Assembly (NCBI GenBank): GCA_052103955.1
Contig: JBQELO010000013.1
Coordinates: 1-64,000 of the forward strand
Length of the DNA: 64,000 bases
Origin: Paenalcaligenes sp052103955
GTDB taxonomy: Bacteria; Pseudomonadota; Gammaproteobacteria; Burkholderiales; Burkholderiaceae_B
Reading direction: 5' to 3'
How positions within the stretch are numbered: position 1 is the stretch's first letter; every line of letters starts with the position of its first letter. Below, one piece after another: positions 43,761 to 53,067 of this stretch. The notes beneath the pieces are model-generated. The model saw nothing but the letters and a program-made list of their open reading frames with translations, made no database searches and was not told where the DNA came from. The translations under genes and the position numbers were made by a program.

Positions 43761-44684
43761 TTAGCGTTTTTTACCCAAGACCAAGGCGCCACCCAATACA
43801 AATACTGTGCCTAAAATCTGCACTACAGTAATGGGCTCGTCTAAGAACCAGCTGGCTAAAAACAGCACAGAGACGGGCCCTACTAACCCCATTTGAGCAC
43901 TCATCGGTGCACCAATACGCTCAACCGCCCACATGGTCATAAAGGTAGGCAACACCGTATGAAATACGGCATGCAATACCGATAACCCATATACCGGTGC
44001 AGGCTGTATCAACACCCCCCAGCCTTCTGCTGAAATCAAATGGATCAGGGTGTACACCGCAGAAATACTCATGGCATATGCCACCAACCGCGTAGAACCA
44101 ATGTTCTTGATGAGCTCGCCTGAAGCAATCAAATAAATAGAGTAAGACAGGGCGGATCCGAGTACAAAAAACGAGCCCAGCAGTACGTCATCCCCAGAAA
44201 AGGATAAGTCCTGCACAAACACCAACCCTACCCCCAAGTACGATAAGGACAGCGCCAGCCATTGTTTGGGCAATATTTTCTTGCGCAGAAACACCGCTGA
44301 CAACAGCAATACAAAGGTAGGCGACAAGAACAAAATAAGCCGCTCTAAGCTTGCGGAAATGCGCTCTAGCCCCATGAAGTCCAGCAAACTTGCTAAGTAA
44401 TAGCCTAGAAAACCCAATACCAGCAGCTCGAACATCTGCTTCAACGTTAAGGGTTTTAACTGCCCTGCTTTGACTTTGCGCATTTGCCAATAGGCGATCA
44501 TCAAAAACACGGGCAACGCCAGTAGCATCCTAAAGCCCAACACCGTCAATGCATTAACGCCATACTGATACGTCAGCTTTGCCACAATAGCTTTGGCTGA
44601 AAACAAAATGGAGCCCAAGCCTGCCAGTAACAGCCCGGTATACAGTGAATTAGAGCGCAACGCCGCGCGAGCTTCAGTATGCAT
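43761..44684 (-). CDS. EamA/DMT-family transporter
   Basis: An inner-membrane exporter with ten TM helices in two EamA repeats (about 12-150 and 160-300). The ATG at 44684 gives 307 residues and places the first helix 13 residues in; a GTG at 44756 would add 24 residues with a hydrophobic stretch, so the start is uncertain. It is divergent from the MarR gene, and the two starts are about 110 bases apart. Substrate is unknown; relatives export amino acids or drugs. Confidence 0.82.
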   Translation of the reverse strand: MHTEARAALRSNSLYTGLLLAGLGSILFSAKAIVAKLTYQYGVNALTVLGFRMLLALPVFLMIAYWQMRKVKAGQLKPLTLKQMFELLVLGFLGYYLASLLDFMGLERISASLERLILFLSPTFVLLLSAVFLRKKILPKQWLALSLSYLGVGLVFVQDLSFSGDDVLLGSFFVLGSALSYSIYLIASGELIKNIGSTRLVAYAMSISAVYTLIHLISAEGWGVLIQPAPVYGLSVLHAVFHTVLPTFMTMWAVERIGAPMSAQMGLVGPVSVLFLASWFLDEPITVVQILGTVFVLGGALVLGKKR

Positions 44685-44794
44685 GAGGGGTTTGATGCTA
44701 AAGATGTAAAAAAGATTGCCTAGGCAGACAAGTACACCATACAATTCATTCTTCACGCAATTTTTTGCTGGCTGTGCTACCTATACGCGACACC

Positions 44795-45286
44795 ATGACA
44801 AAATCTTCTTTCTACAAAGAAGGAACGGATGTTCTGAAAACTCAGGCTAACCTGGGACTACTCACCAAACATGTATTGGGTTCCATACATGCGGTGATTG
44901 CGTTGCGCATTGCACACTTAGGGCTCACCGCCATGCAATGGCGTCCCTTGGTTACCTTGCGCTATCACGAGCATATTAATACCCCCGCGGGCCTTGCTAA
45001 AAAAATGGGCATGGACACCGGTGCTATGACTCGCACACTAGACAGACTAGAAGCTAAAGGCCTGCTGTCGCGCCAACGCTGTGAACAAGATAGACGCGTT
45101 GTATTGCTTAGCCTTACCCCTGAAGGACACGAGGTATCTGGCAAAATTCTACCTGAAATTGCAGAAGCCTTGAATGTGCACTTAGCCGGGTTTAGCAACA
45201 CTGAAATTTATCAATTGCTCTCTTTTCTGGATCGCTTACGCGAAAACGGCGAGGCGGCGTTGCTTTCCTATTCATCCGAACCCTAA
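44795..45286 (+). CDS. MarR-family transcriptional regulator
   Basis: A 163-residue winged-helix regulator. The recognition region 'PAGLAKKMGMDTGAMTRTLDRLEAKGLLSRQRCEQDRRVVLLSLTPEG' (about 66-113) is a textbook MarR HTH and wing. It precedes an outer-membrane factor, EmrA and EmrB on the same strand, the EmrR-type layout, and probably represses them and itself. The ATG at 44795 is preferred to an upstream TTG-type start because the earlier residues would overlap the divergent promoter. Confidence 0.9.
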   Translation: MTKSSFYKEGTDVLKTQANLGLLTKHVLGSIHAVIALRIAHLGLTAMQWRPLVTLRYHEHINTPAGLAKKMGMDTGAMTRTLDRLEAKGLLSRQRCEQDRRVVLLSLTPEGHEVSGKILPEIAEALNVHLAGFSNTEIYQLLSFLDRLRENGEAALLSYSSEP

Positions 45287-45341
45287 ACCGCTACAATTTT
45301 TTTCCACAAATAGCTGCCTAAGCAGTAAGCGCTTAGTCAGC

Positions 45342-46751
45342 ATGTTTAAGCTAAATGTAAGAATGAAGCGAATTTATCCTCTGTTACTTGCTGCCCTTCT
45401 AAGTGGTTGTGCTGCGATAGACACACAACCCTTGCCCCTTTCTCAAGTAGAAGGTGCTGCCCTTGGTCTGCAATCCAGCCAGATAAGCTGGCCTGAAGAT
45501 CAGTGGTGGTTACGCTATCACGACCCGCAGCTCAATCAGGTAATAGAGCAAGCGCTACAACAAAGCCCTAGCTTGCAAATCGTAGAAGCTCGTTTACGTA
45601 AGGCCCAAGCCTTAGTGGGTAATGCTCGTGCTGTGCAGTTGCCTCAGGTGGATGCTAACTACAGCCTCACGCGCCAACGCTACTCTGAGCGCTACTCCAC
45701 CCCTGCTCCCTACGCAGGCTCCATGTATACCGATAATTCCCTACGGTTAAACATAGGCTTTGATTTGGATATTTGGGGAAAAAATCGTGCCTTGTATGCC
45801 AGCGCGTTATCGCAACAAGAAGCTGCCTCGGCAGACATTCAGGCAGCACGTAATGCCTTAATCAGCGCCGTTACGCAAAGCTACTTCAATTTGCAGAATG
45901 CCTTGGCACAGGCCAGCATGCTGAAAACACTGGAGCAACAGTATCAAGAAATCCTCACCATTACCGAGCAACGTATTAACGCCGGTTTGGATACCGAGGT
46001 AGAACTGCAGCAGGCTCGTTCATCGCTGGCCAGCACTCGCGCCCAGCAACTACAGGCCGAAGGTAATGCCCAACTATTACGCAATCAGATTGCCAGCCTA
46101 ATGGGGTTTGGCCCTAGCGCTGGCGAGCAATTAACAGCCGTTAGTTTGGCGTTACCCGCTCAATTGCTGCCCGCCCAGATTCCTATGGAACTCTTAGGCC
46201 GACGCCCCGACATTTTGGTTTCCAAGCTCGCAATTGAAGCCAGCCAATCCAAAATTGACGCTGCCAAAGCCGATTTCTTTCCCAATATCAATCTAAACGC
46301 CTTTGCTGGCTTCTTATCGTTAGGGGCCGACAACCTATTGCTCGGTGATAGTGGTGTCTATGGTGTAGGCCCTGCCATTAGCCTGCCTATTTTTCATGGC
46401 GGTGCATTGAATGCCCAACTTCATGCGCGCCAAGCCGAAACTGACGAAGCCATCGCTAACTACAACCAACGCGTCATCGACAGCGTGCGGGAAGTTGCTG
46501 ATGCCATTAGCGCCATTCACACCTTAGACGCCAGACAGCAGCAACAGCAACAAGCCTACGACGCCATTGCGTTGGCCAGAGATATTGCCGTTGAACGCTA
46601 CAAGTCTGGTTTAGGTGACTACGTGCAAGTACTGCTTGCCCAAAACACCGTCACCCAACAAGCACTACTGACCACTGACCTTCGTGTGCAAGCCTTTAAT
46701 TTGGATGCCCAACTAGCGACTGCGCTAGGTGGTGGTTTTCAAGCAGAGTAA
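45342..46751 (+). CDS. NodT-type outer-membrane efflux lipoprotein
   Basis: A 469-residue outer-membrane factor of tripartite efflux pumps. The signal ends in lipobox LLSGC, so the Cys is lipidated; a start at 45363 (MKRIYPLLLAALLSGC) gives a neater signal and cannot be excluded. The TolC-like repeats carry 'DQWWLRYHDPQLNQVIEQALQQSPSLQ' and 'RRPDILVSKLAIEASQSKIDAAKADFFP' in outline. It lies just before emrA and emrB, so the pump is complete from inner to outer membrane. Confidence 0.92.
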   Translation: MFKLNVRMKRIYPLLLAALLSGCAAIDTQPLPLSQVEGAALGLQSSQISWPEDQWWLRYHDPQLNQVIEQALQQSPSLQIVEARLRKAQALVGNARAVQLPQVDANYSLTRQRYSERYSTPAPYAGSMYTDNSLRLNIGFDLDIWGKNRALYASALSQQEAASADIQAARNALISAVTQSYFNLQNALAQASMLKTLEQQYQEILTITEQRINAGLDTEVELQQARSSLASTRAQQLQAEGNAQLLRNQIASLMGFGPSAGEQLTAVSLALPAQLLPAQIPMELLGRRPDILVSKLAIEASQSKIDAAKADFFPNINLNAFAGFLSLGADNLLLGDSGVYGVGPAISLPIFHGGALNAQLHARQAETDEAIANYNQRVIDSVREVADAISAIHTLDARQQQQQQAYDAIALARDIAVERYKSGLGDYVQVLLAQNTVTQQALLTTDLRVQAFNLDAQLATALGGGFQAE

Positions 46752-46781
46752 TTCAGCCCTATTCTCCAGATACATACAATC

Positions 46782-47951
46782 ATGACTACACAATCTTCGC
46801 AACGTAAACGCTTGCTGACCGGCATTACTACGGTTTTTGTCCTGATAGGAATTGCTTATGCCGTGTGGGCCATCTTTCTCGCAGGCAATACCGAAAGCAC
46901 TGAAGATGCCTATGTACATGGCAACATGGTGCAAATATCTGCTAGACAGCCCGGTACGGTGCAAGCCATTTTGGCTGACGATACTGACATGGTGGAACAA
47001 GGTACTGCACTCATCGCGCTGGACCCTACTGACGTCAACATTGCTATGCAGCAAGCCGAAGCACAGTTAGCGCAAAGCGTGCGTAAAACTCGCACTGTAT
47101 TTGCACAAAACGACGCCTTAGCCGCCGATGTACAAGTGCAAGAAGCCGAAGCACGCCAAGCCAAAGTCACACTAGAAAAAGCGGAAAACGACTTAAAACG
47201 TCGCCAAAGCCTGCGCAAAATAGGCGGGGTTAGTGGTGAAGAAATTCTGCACGCTGAAGCTACCGTTAAAACAGCACGCAGCGCGTTAAATAAAGCCGAA
47301 GCGGGTATACAAGCCGCTAAAGCTCGCTTGAACACCAACCTTGCTCTTACCGCTGGCACCACCGTAGAAAATCACCCTGATGTGCAGCTAGCCGCCGACA
47401 ACTACCGCAACGCATGGTTAGCCACTACCCGTACTCGTGTAGATGCTCCTGCTAGCGGCATGGTCGCCCAGCGCTCGGTACAAGTAGGCCAACATGTGGC
47501 AGCAGGCACCAGCTTGATGTCTGTCGTGCCACTAGATCAACTTTGGGTAGAAGCCAACTTCAAAGAAAACCAGCTTAAAAACATGCGCGCCGGTCAGAAA
47601 GTGACCTTGAACGCTGACTTCTATGGTTCTTCTGTGGAATACCACGGTGTAGTGGAAAATTTGGCGGCCGGTACGGGCAGTGCTTTCTCGCTATTACCCG
47701 CCCAAAATGCCAGCGGCAACTGGATTAAAGTTGTACAGCGTTTACCTGTGCGTATACGCCTAGACCCTAAAGAACTACAAGAACACCCACTGCGCATTGG
47801 TTTATCTATGTTGGTCATCGTTGATTTGGACAGCGAGCCCCAACCCCTCAGCGCAGGCCCTGCCCATTTAAGCACCGATATTTATCAACAGGGTGACCAA
47901 GCTGTTGAACAGCGCATCGCTGATATTATTCAGGCCAACCTTGCATCATGA
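46782..47951 (+). CDS. emrA: EmrA-like membrane fusion protein
   Basis: The periplasmic adaptor of an MFS tripartite pump. The 389-residue product (E. coli 390) has a single N-terminal TM helix (about 11-32), the split lipoyl domain ('VSARQPGTVQAILADD'-type near 52-67 and 'VDAPASGMVAQRSVQVGQHV' near 220-240), and a long coiled coil (about 90-190). The ATG of emrB overlaps its stop by four bases. Confidence 0.94.
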   Translation: MTTQSSQRKRLLTGITTVFVLIGIAYAVWAIFLAGNTESTEDAYVHGNMVQISARQPGTVQAILADDTDMVEQGTALIALDPTDVNIAMQQAEAQLAQSVRKTRTVFAQNDALAADVQVQEAEARQAKVTLEKAENDLKRRQSLRKIGGVSGEEILHAEATVKTARSALNKAEAGIQAAKARLNTNLALTAGTTVENHPDVQLAADNYRNAWLATTRTRVDAPASGMVAQRSVQVGQHVAAGTSLMSVVPLDQLWVEANFKENQLKNMRAGQKVTLNADFYGSSVEYHGVVENLAAGTGSAFSLLPAQNASGNWIKVVQRLPVRIRLDPKELQEHPLRIGLSMLVIVDLDSEPQPLSAGPAHLSTDIYQQGDQAVEQRIADIIQANLAS

Positions 47952-49531
47952 GTGACACCACGCTAGAGAAAAAGCCAGCGGAAGGGCCCATCATCTACCC
48001 GCCGCTACAAGGTCGTGCACGGGTAATGGGCACCATAGCCTTGTCTGCAGCCGTATTTATGAACGTGCTGGACTCCTCTATTGCCAATGTGTCTATTCCG
48101 ACTATCGCGGGCGACTTAGGGGTAAGTAGCACTCAAGGTACATGGGTAATTACTTCATTTGCTGTAGCCAATGCCATTACCGTGCCACTAACGGGATGGC
48201 TCACCCAACGTTTTGGGCAAGTGCGCTTGTTCACCCTATCGGTACTACTGTTTGTACTGACCTCGTGGTTATGTGGTTTTGCGTGGTCATTAGAATCGCT
48301 AGTGCTGTTCAGGATATTACAAGGTGCCGTCGCCGGCCCAATGATTCCGTTGTCTCAGGCCTTGATGCTGGGGAGCTACCCCCGCGATAAGGCGGGTTTC
48401 GCCCTTGCCATGTGGTCCATGACTATTTTGGTGGGGCCTATCGCTGGCCCACTGCTAGGGGGCTGGATTTCAGATAACTACACGTGGCCGTGGATTTTCT
48501 ATATCAACGTCCCCATTGGCTTATTAGCCGGTTGGGCTGCGTGGCAGATCTACAATGAGCGCGAATCCCGACGCCGTGAGCTTCCCATCGACACCGTAGG
48601 CCTTGCCCTGCTGATTGTCTGGGTGGGGGCGCTACAGATCTTGCTGGATAAAGGTAAAGAGCTGGACTGGTTTGGCAGCCCCTTTATTGTGATTTTGGCG
48701 GTGGTTACGGTAGTCGCTTTTGTCTACTTCCTGATTTGGGAACTTACGGCCAAACACCCTATTGTGGACTTAACGCTCTTCAAAGAACGTAACTTCACAG
48801 CTGGCGTGCTCTCGGTGTCCATTGCTTATGGTGTGTTTTTTGGTTCCGTTGTACTGATGCCGTTATGGCTGCAAAGCACCATGGGCTATACCGCCACTTG
48901 GGCGGGGATTGCCTTAGCACCAGTAGGGATTTTAGCCATCGTGCTTTCGCCTATCGTTGGGAAATTACTAGGCAAGCATGACCCTAGGGTGTTGGCCACC
49001 TTCGCTTTTCTGGTGTTCTCGCTGACCAGCTACATACGCTCGCGCTTCAATACCGATGTGGATATCTTGTCCATCATGCTCCCCACCTTTATTCAAGGTG
49101 CGGCAATGGCAACATTTTTTATTCCACTCACCACCATTACCTTGTCAGGCTTGGCACCAGAACGCGTACCTGGCGCTGCTGGATTGTCTAACTTTGCGCG
49201 TTTATTGGCAGGTGCTTTTGGTACGTCTATTACCACCACGGCGTGGGATGATCGTGCCAGCATGCATCATGCCCACCTCACCGAAATAGCACGCCCCGGT
49301 GAGCCCGCTTTTGATTACGTGATGCAAACCGTTCGTAATCAAGGCTTTACGCAGCAACAAGGGGCTGAAATGGTGAACCGCATTATTGAGCAACAAGCAC
49401 ACACTATGTCGGTCACTGATATATTCTTAGCATCGTCAGTGATCTTCCTATTACTCTTGGGCTTAGTCTGGATCGCAAAACCCATCAGACCTAGTGCGGA
49501 TACCCCAAAACCTCCAGCAGACGCACATTAA
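47948..49531 (+). CDS. emrB: EmrB-like MFS drug transporter (DHA2 family)
   Basis: A 527-residue 14-TM drug:H+ antiporter. 'FMNVLDSSIANVSIPTIAGDLG' near 37-58 is the DHA2 motif D1, 'GWLTQRFGQVRLF' motif A, and 'GPLLGGWISDNYTWPWIFYINVPIG' in outline motif C. It closes the marR-OMF-emrAB unit; EmrB relatives expel uncouplers and hydrophobic antibiotics. No terminator is seen before the tRNA gene 48 bases downstream. Confidence 0.94.
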   Translation: MSDTTLEKKPAEGPIIYPPLQGRARVMGTIALSAAVFMNVLDSSIANVSIPTIAGDLGVSSTQGTWVITSFAVANAITVPLTGWLTQRFGQVRLFTLSVLLFVLTSWLCGFAWSLESLVLFRILQGAVAGPMIPLSQALMLGSYPRDKAGFALAMWSMTILVGPIAGPLLGGWISDNYTWPWIFYINVPIGLLAGWAAWQIYNERESRRRELPIDTVGLALLIVWVGALQILLDKGKELDWFGSPFIVILAVVTVVAFVYFLIWELTAKHPIVDLTLFKERNFTAGVLSVSIAYGVFFGSVVLMPLWLQSTMGYTATWAGIALAPVGILAIVLSPIVGKLLGKHDPRVLATFAFLVFSLTSYIRSRFNTDVDILSIMLPTFIQGAAMATFFIPLTTITLSGLAPERVPGAAGLSNFARLLAGAFGTSITTTAWDDRASMHHAHLTEIARPGEPAFDYVMQTVRNQGFTQQQGAEMVNRIIEQQAHTMSVTDIFLASSVIFLLLLGLVWIAKPIRPSADTPKPPADAH

Positions 49532-49538
49532 AAAACAC

Positions 49539-49568
49539 TTGCATAATATCTGAAACAGATGCTATAGT
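49539..49568 (+). promoter_or_regulatory. Promoter of tRNA-Asn, copy 1
   Basis: -35 TTGCAT (49539-49544), 18-base spacer, -10 TATAGT (49563-49568), 10 bases before the tRNA. The same -10 and spacing occur before the second copy. Confidence 0.65.
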
Positions 49569-49576
49569 TGCTTTCT

Positions 49577-49658
49577 ATTCCCTGATAGCTCAGTCGGTAG
49601 AGCGACGGACTGTTAATCCGCAGGTCGCAGGTTCGAGCCCTGCTCGGGGAGCCAAATT
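49577..49658 (+). repeat. 82-base perfect direct repeat (tRNA-Asn plus flanks), copy 1
   Basis: The stretch from ATTCCCTGA to GCCAAATT is repeated exactly at 59527-59608, 9,950 bases away in the same orientation. It covers the full tRNA and a few flanking bases. Recombination between the copies would delete or amplify the region in between. Confidence 0.95.
49579..49654 (+). tRNA. tRNA-Asn(GUU), copy 1
   Basis: 76 bases with encoded CCA. Acceptor stem TCCCTGA/TCGGGGA, D-loop AGCTCAGTCGGTAGAGC, anticodon loop CTGTTAA with GTT, T-loop GGTTCGAGCC. Fully canonical. A second identical gene lies at 59529-59604. Confidence 0.98.
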
Positions 49659-49659
49659 T

Positions 49660-49693
49660 AAAAAGCCCAACTATTTTTTAGTTGGGCTTTTTT
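49660..49693 (+). terminator. Terminator of tRNA-Asn copy 1
   Basis: Perfect 14-base arms AAAAAGCCCAACTA / TAGTTGGGCTTTTT (49660-49673, 49679-49692), a loop of five T, and a T-run. It lies six bases after the tRNA. Confidence 0.9.
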
Positions 49694-49769
49694 CTTGCCT
49701 GTTTACCGTGTTAAGACATTTGGCAGAAAGCCGCTATTTCCCTAGCGCTCCCCACCGCATAACACTATT

Positions 49770-50678
49770 TTAACGACCTACTGCTCGTACGGTATCACGT
49801 TGAAAAAACCGGCCACGCCACGTCTGAGCAATACACACCCCTAATAGTGCAATCCCACCACCTAACAGGTGATAGCTTTTAAGCTGCTCATCCAGCAACA
49901 TAATAGCCAGCCCAGCCGTCATCACTGGCAATAAATTCATAAACACACTGCAGCGATTCGGCCCTAAATACCCTATGCCTTTGATCCAAAAGAAAGGCAG
50001 CACTACCGACGCCAAAATACCCGCATATAAAATCAGCGGTACCGTCGCCGTATCCAATGCAGCCTGCCCGCTGGGCACCCACAAGAACATGGGAAACATA
50101 AATGCTAACGCTGCAATAGCCTGCACATAGGTAGACTGCCACGCAGGCACGGCTATTTTCCACTTGCGCAATAACACGCTGTAAAACGCGTAGCTAACCG
50201 CCGCCGTCAACATCAAGACATCACCCAAGCGATAGTTACCGTTAATCAGCTCTAACGGGGCACCACCACTAATTAAATAAGCGGTCCCCCATAAAGCAAT
50301 CACACCCCCTACCACCATGCCGGTGGTGGGGTACTCTCGTAATACCAGCGTACTCACCAACATGGTTAACAGCGGCGTTAACGCTGTAATAATCGCCATA
50401 TTAGTTGCCGTAGAGGTATCAGCAGCCCAGTACGACAAGCATTGGTAAAAAGCCATGCTCAGAAAACCTAAAAACATCAACTTAGTCCCATACTGCTTAA
50501 TTGCGACGCGATTCTTCCACGCCGGCCCCGCCACAAACACACTCATGATGCTAATGGCTAGCGCCAACCTATAAAAGGTAATTGCCAACGGTGAAATAGC
50601 CCCTGACGCCATCTTTGACACCACGACGTTACCCGCCCAAATCGCAATGGCCAAAAAGGGAAATAACCAAAATCTCAT
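49770..50678 (-). CDS. EamA/DMT-family transporter
   Basis: A 302-residue inner-membrane transporter with ten TM helices in two EamA repeats (about 5-135 and 148-285). The N-terminus 'FPFLAIAIWAGNVVVSK' is typical. It is divergent from the AraC-family gene; the 91 bases between hold a 21-base dyad, so the AraC protein probably controls it. Export of a metabolite or amino acid is likely; the substrate is unknown. Confidence 0.88.
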   Translation of the reverse strand: MRFWLFPFLAIAIWAGNVVVSKMASGAISPLAITFYRLALAISIMSVFVAGPAWKNRVAIKQYGTKLMFLGFLSMAFYQCLSYWAADTSTATNMAIITALTPLLTMLVSTLVLREYPTTGMVVGGVIALWGTAYLISGGAPLELINGNYRLGDVLMLTAAVSYAFYSVLLRKWKIAVPAWQSTYVQAIAALAFMFPMFLWVPSGQAALDTATVPLILYAGILASVVLPFFWIKGIGYLGPNRCSVFMNLLPVMTAGLAIMLLDEQLKSYHLLGGGIALLGVCIAQTWRGRFFQRDTVRAVGR

Positions 50679-50734
50679 GCTTGCTCTCTACACAAAAAAT
50701 CCTATGTTGAAGCAAAGCACAAAGACTGTATTAA

Positions 50735-50755
50735 GATAATGAGTCATCCATTATC
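50735..50755. promoter_or_regulatory. Dyad between divergent DMT and AraC genes
   Basis: GATAATG-N7-CATTATC, a perfect inverted repeat of seven-base arms (50735-50741, 50749-50755). It is 15 bases before the AraC start codon, a typical place for autoregulation. Confidence 0.5.
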
Positions 50756-50769
50756 GCTAAAGGGACATA

Positions 50770-51540
50770 GTGAGCGTAGACCCATTAATCCATCTTCCAT
50801 CAGAAACCGCCTCTAGACCTATCACAGGCTTAGCCGTGGAATACCCACACGCTCACGTCATTACCTCTCACGCCCATACTCGATCACAATTCCTGTATGC
50901 CACCAAAGGGGTGATGGTGGTGGAAACCAGCGATGGTCGATGGGTAGTGCCACCCACCCGTGGCGTATGGTTGCTGGCCGACGTTAAGCACTCGGTACGT
51001 ATGAGTGGTGCTGTCAGTATGCGCACACTGTTTATAGACCCTGACGCCGCCCCCAATCTGCCGGATACCGACTGCGTACTCAATGTGTCACCTCTACTGC
51101 GCGAGCTGATGCTAGAGGCGTCTCAAATCCCTCTTGATTACGACCTAGACAGCCGCAATGGTCGCCTAATGCGTCTGATACTCGATGAGCTACAAACCCT
51201 GCCCATTCTGCCCTTTTATCTACCGTGGCCTAATGACAAACGCCTAAAACGTGTCTGTGAGCATGTCGCCCAACAACCAGACTCCACCACCACCGCTGAA
51301 CAATGGGCAGAGAAGCTGGCCATGAGCACCAAAACCCTGCATCGCCACTTCAGACAAGAAACCGGCATTAGTTTTGGACAATGGCGCCAGCTAGCACGCC
51401 TACTGCTTTCACTGGAAAGCTTGGCAAAAGGCACACCTATTGTGCAAGTGGCGTTAGAACACGGCTACAACAGCCAAAGCGCTTACACCGCCATGTTTAA
51501 ACGGCACTTTGGGATAACGCCGTCGGCCTTCTACCAATAA
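50770..51540 (+). CDS. AraC-family transcriptional regulator
   Basis: A 256-residue regulator with an N-terminal cupin-like sensor ('HAHVITSHAHTRSQFLYATKGVMVV' in outline, 26-50) and a C-terminal pair of HTHs (about 160-256) with 'WAEKLAMSTKTLHRHFRQETG' and 'VALEHGYNSQSAYTAMFKRHFG'. The start is GTG at 50770, supported by AAGGG seven bases before. The DMT exporter gene is divergent and the likely target. Confidence 0.9.
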   Translation: MSVDPLIHLPSETASRPITGLAVEYPHAHVITSHAHTRSQFLYATKGVMVVETSDGRWVVPPTRGVWLLADVKHSVRMSGAVSMRTLFIDPDAAPNLPDTDCVLNVSPLLRELMLEASQIPLDYDLDSRNGRLMRLILDELQTLPILPFYLPWPNDKRLKRVCEHVAQQPDSTTTAEQWAEKLAMSTKTLHRHFRQETGISFGQWRQLARLLLSLESLAKGTPIVQVALEHGYNSQSAYTAMFKRHFGITPSAFYQ

Positions 51541-51564
51541 TGTTACGCGCACAGCCCCATGTAA

Positions 51565-51597
51565 AAAGCCCAGTTACGTTCACACGCACTGGGCTTT
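51565..51597. terminator. Terminator between convergent AraC and TetR genes
   Basis: Ten-base arms AAAGCCCAGT/ACTGGGCTTT (51565-51574, 51588-51597) with a 13-base loop. The T5 run is better on the minus strand, so it mainly ends the TetR operon. Confidence 0.75.
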
Positions 51598-51625
51598 GCT
51601 ACACGTGCATAGAGCTACCTATGGC

Positions 51626-52261
51626 CTACGGTAAACTGGGTTTGCGTCCGTACGCATCACGCAGCAAACGTTCAAATGCCTCGTACATCATTTGCAGACG
51701 CTGAAAAGTGCCCGCATCACGAGTAATGGGGTCCGCGCTGTTGGCAATTTCCACCAACAATAACGACACCGTTTCTACGGGCGTATCCGCACACAACTCG
51801 CCGCGCGCCACCGCCTGATGCATGCCCGAAAACACCGAAGCCTGTAACTCTTTGGTGTAGCGCGTGACTGCTTCACGCGCTAACGGGGTAATTTGATCGC
51901 GTTCAGAACGCATACGCGCAATCAAACTCCACGGATGCGCCGTATTACCAGAAGGATTGAATATCAAATAGCGCGAACGATTAAATTGCATACTTTGCTG
52001 TATTTTTTCGCTTAAATCGTTCTCTGACAGCCAAATTTGATCAAAATGCCCTATCGTACGTTGGCAGTACTCTACCGTCACTTCCTCTATAAGTTGGTGT
52101 TTATGGCGATAGTGGTAATGCACATTACCACGCGTGCAATCAAGCTCTTCGGCAATCTGCTGAAACCTAAAACCCGCACTTCCGTGCGCGATCAGCATAC
52201 GCGTAGCCTCTTGTTTGATGCGCTCTTTCATGGAAAGCATTTCGTTCAAGTCTTTTTTCAT
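51626..52261 (-). CDS. TetR-family regulator
   Basis: A 211-residue regulator. The HTH lies about 30-56 ('FQQIAEELDCTRGNVHYHYRHKHQL' in outline). It is the last gene of the minus-strand catabolic series, 32 bases after the SDR gene, and so is probably made from the operon it controls. The paired operator-like sites at 59276-59395 are candidate targets. Effector unknown. Confidence 0.88.
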   Translation of the reverse strand: MKKDLNEMLSMKERIKQEATRMLIAHGSAGFRFQQIAEELDCTRGNVHYHYRHKHQLIEEVTVEYCQRTIGHFDQIWLSENDLSEKIQQSMQFNRSRYLIFNPSGNTAHPWSLIARMRSERDQITPLAREAVTRYTKELQASVFSGMHQAVARGELCADTPVETVSLLLVEIANSADPITRDAGTFQRLQMMYEAFERLLRDAYGRKPSLP

Positions 52262-52293
52262 GCCTATAAATTAACCAATCCCTATCAACGTAA

Positions 52294-53058
52294 TTACGCT
52301 GCAGTTAAACCACCGTCAGTCACTAATACCGACCCGATACTAAATGACGAGTCCGCTGACGCCAAAAATAAAATCGCCTTGGCAATTTCCTCGGGTTGCC
52401 CCAAACGCATCACAGGTTGTCGTGCAGAAAGCTGCTGCAACAAGGCTTGTGGATCATCCGCTTTGGCGAGCATATCGGTAAAGTACGGCGATTGTACTGT
52501 GCCTGGCGCCACACAATTAATCCGAATATTTTCTGCCGCGTGATCCAATGCCATGGCACGTGTTAACGCAATCACTGCTCCTTTAGATGCGCAATACGCT
52601 GCACGTTCTCGCAAGCCTACTAGCCCAGCCACCGAAGCGGTATTCACAATAACCCCGCCCCCTTGGTTGCGCATTAACGGTATGGCGTACTTACACCCAA
52701 AAAACACGCCATCCACATTCACGCGCATGATGCGTGCCCAGTCGTCTTCTGAGGTGTGTTCTACGGTGCTTGCTAGCCCAAAACCTGCGTTATTCACCAA
52801 CACATCCAAACGCCCGAACTGCTCATGTGTACTGTGCAGCAACTGCTGTACAGAACTGGAGTCAGCCACATCCACAGGCATCGCCACCGCATAGGCTCCC
52901 GTGCAAACAGCCAATGTTTGAGCCATTTTTTGTGCTGCCGCCTCGTCCTTGTCGGCCACCACTACACTCGCCCCTTCTGCGGCGAAAAGCTGCGCTGTGG
53001 CAGCACCTATTCCCGATGCTGCCCCAGTGATAACAGCGACTTTATGCTGCAATTTCAT
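52294..53058 (-). CDS. Short-chain dehydrogenase/reductase (SDR)
   Basis: A 254-residue classical SDR. Cofactor motif TGAASGIG at 11-18, NNAG at 89-92, catalytic S142, Y155 and K159 (YCASK), and C-terminal 'VTDGG'. D36 after beta-2 ('VVVADKD') points to NAD(H). It oxidises or reduces a hydroxy/keto group of an unknown substrate. It follows the aspartate-dehydrogenase-like gene by nine bases. Confidence 0.9.
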   Translation of the reverse strand: MKLQHKVAVITGAASGIGAATAQLFAAEGASVVVADKDEAAAQKMAQTLAVCTGAYAVAMPVDVADSSSVQQLLHSTHEQFGRLDVLVNNAGFGLASTVEHTSEDDWARIMRVNVDGVFFGCKYAIPLMRNQGGGVIVNTASVAGLVGLRERAAYCASKGAVIALTRAMALDHAAENIRINCVAPGTVQSPYFTDMLAKADDPQALLQQLSARQPVMRLGQPEEIAKAILFLASADSSFSIGSVLVTDGGLTAA

Positions 53059-53067
53059 CGCCTACTC

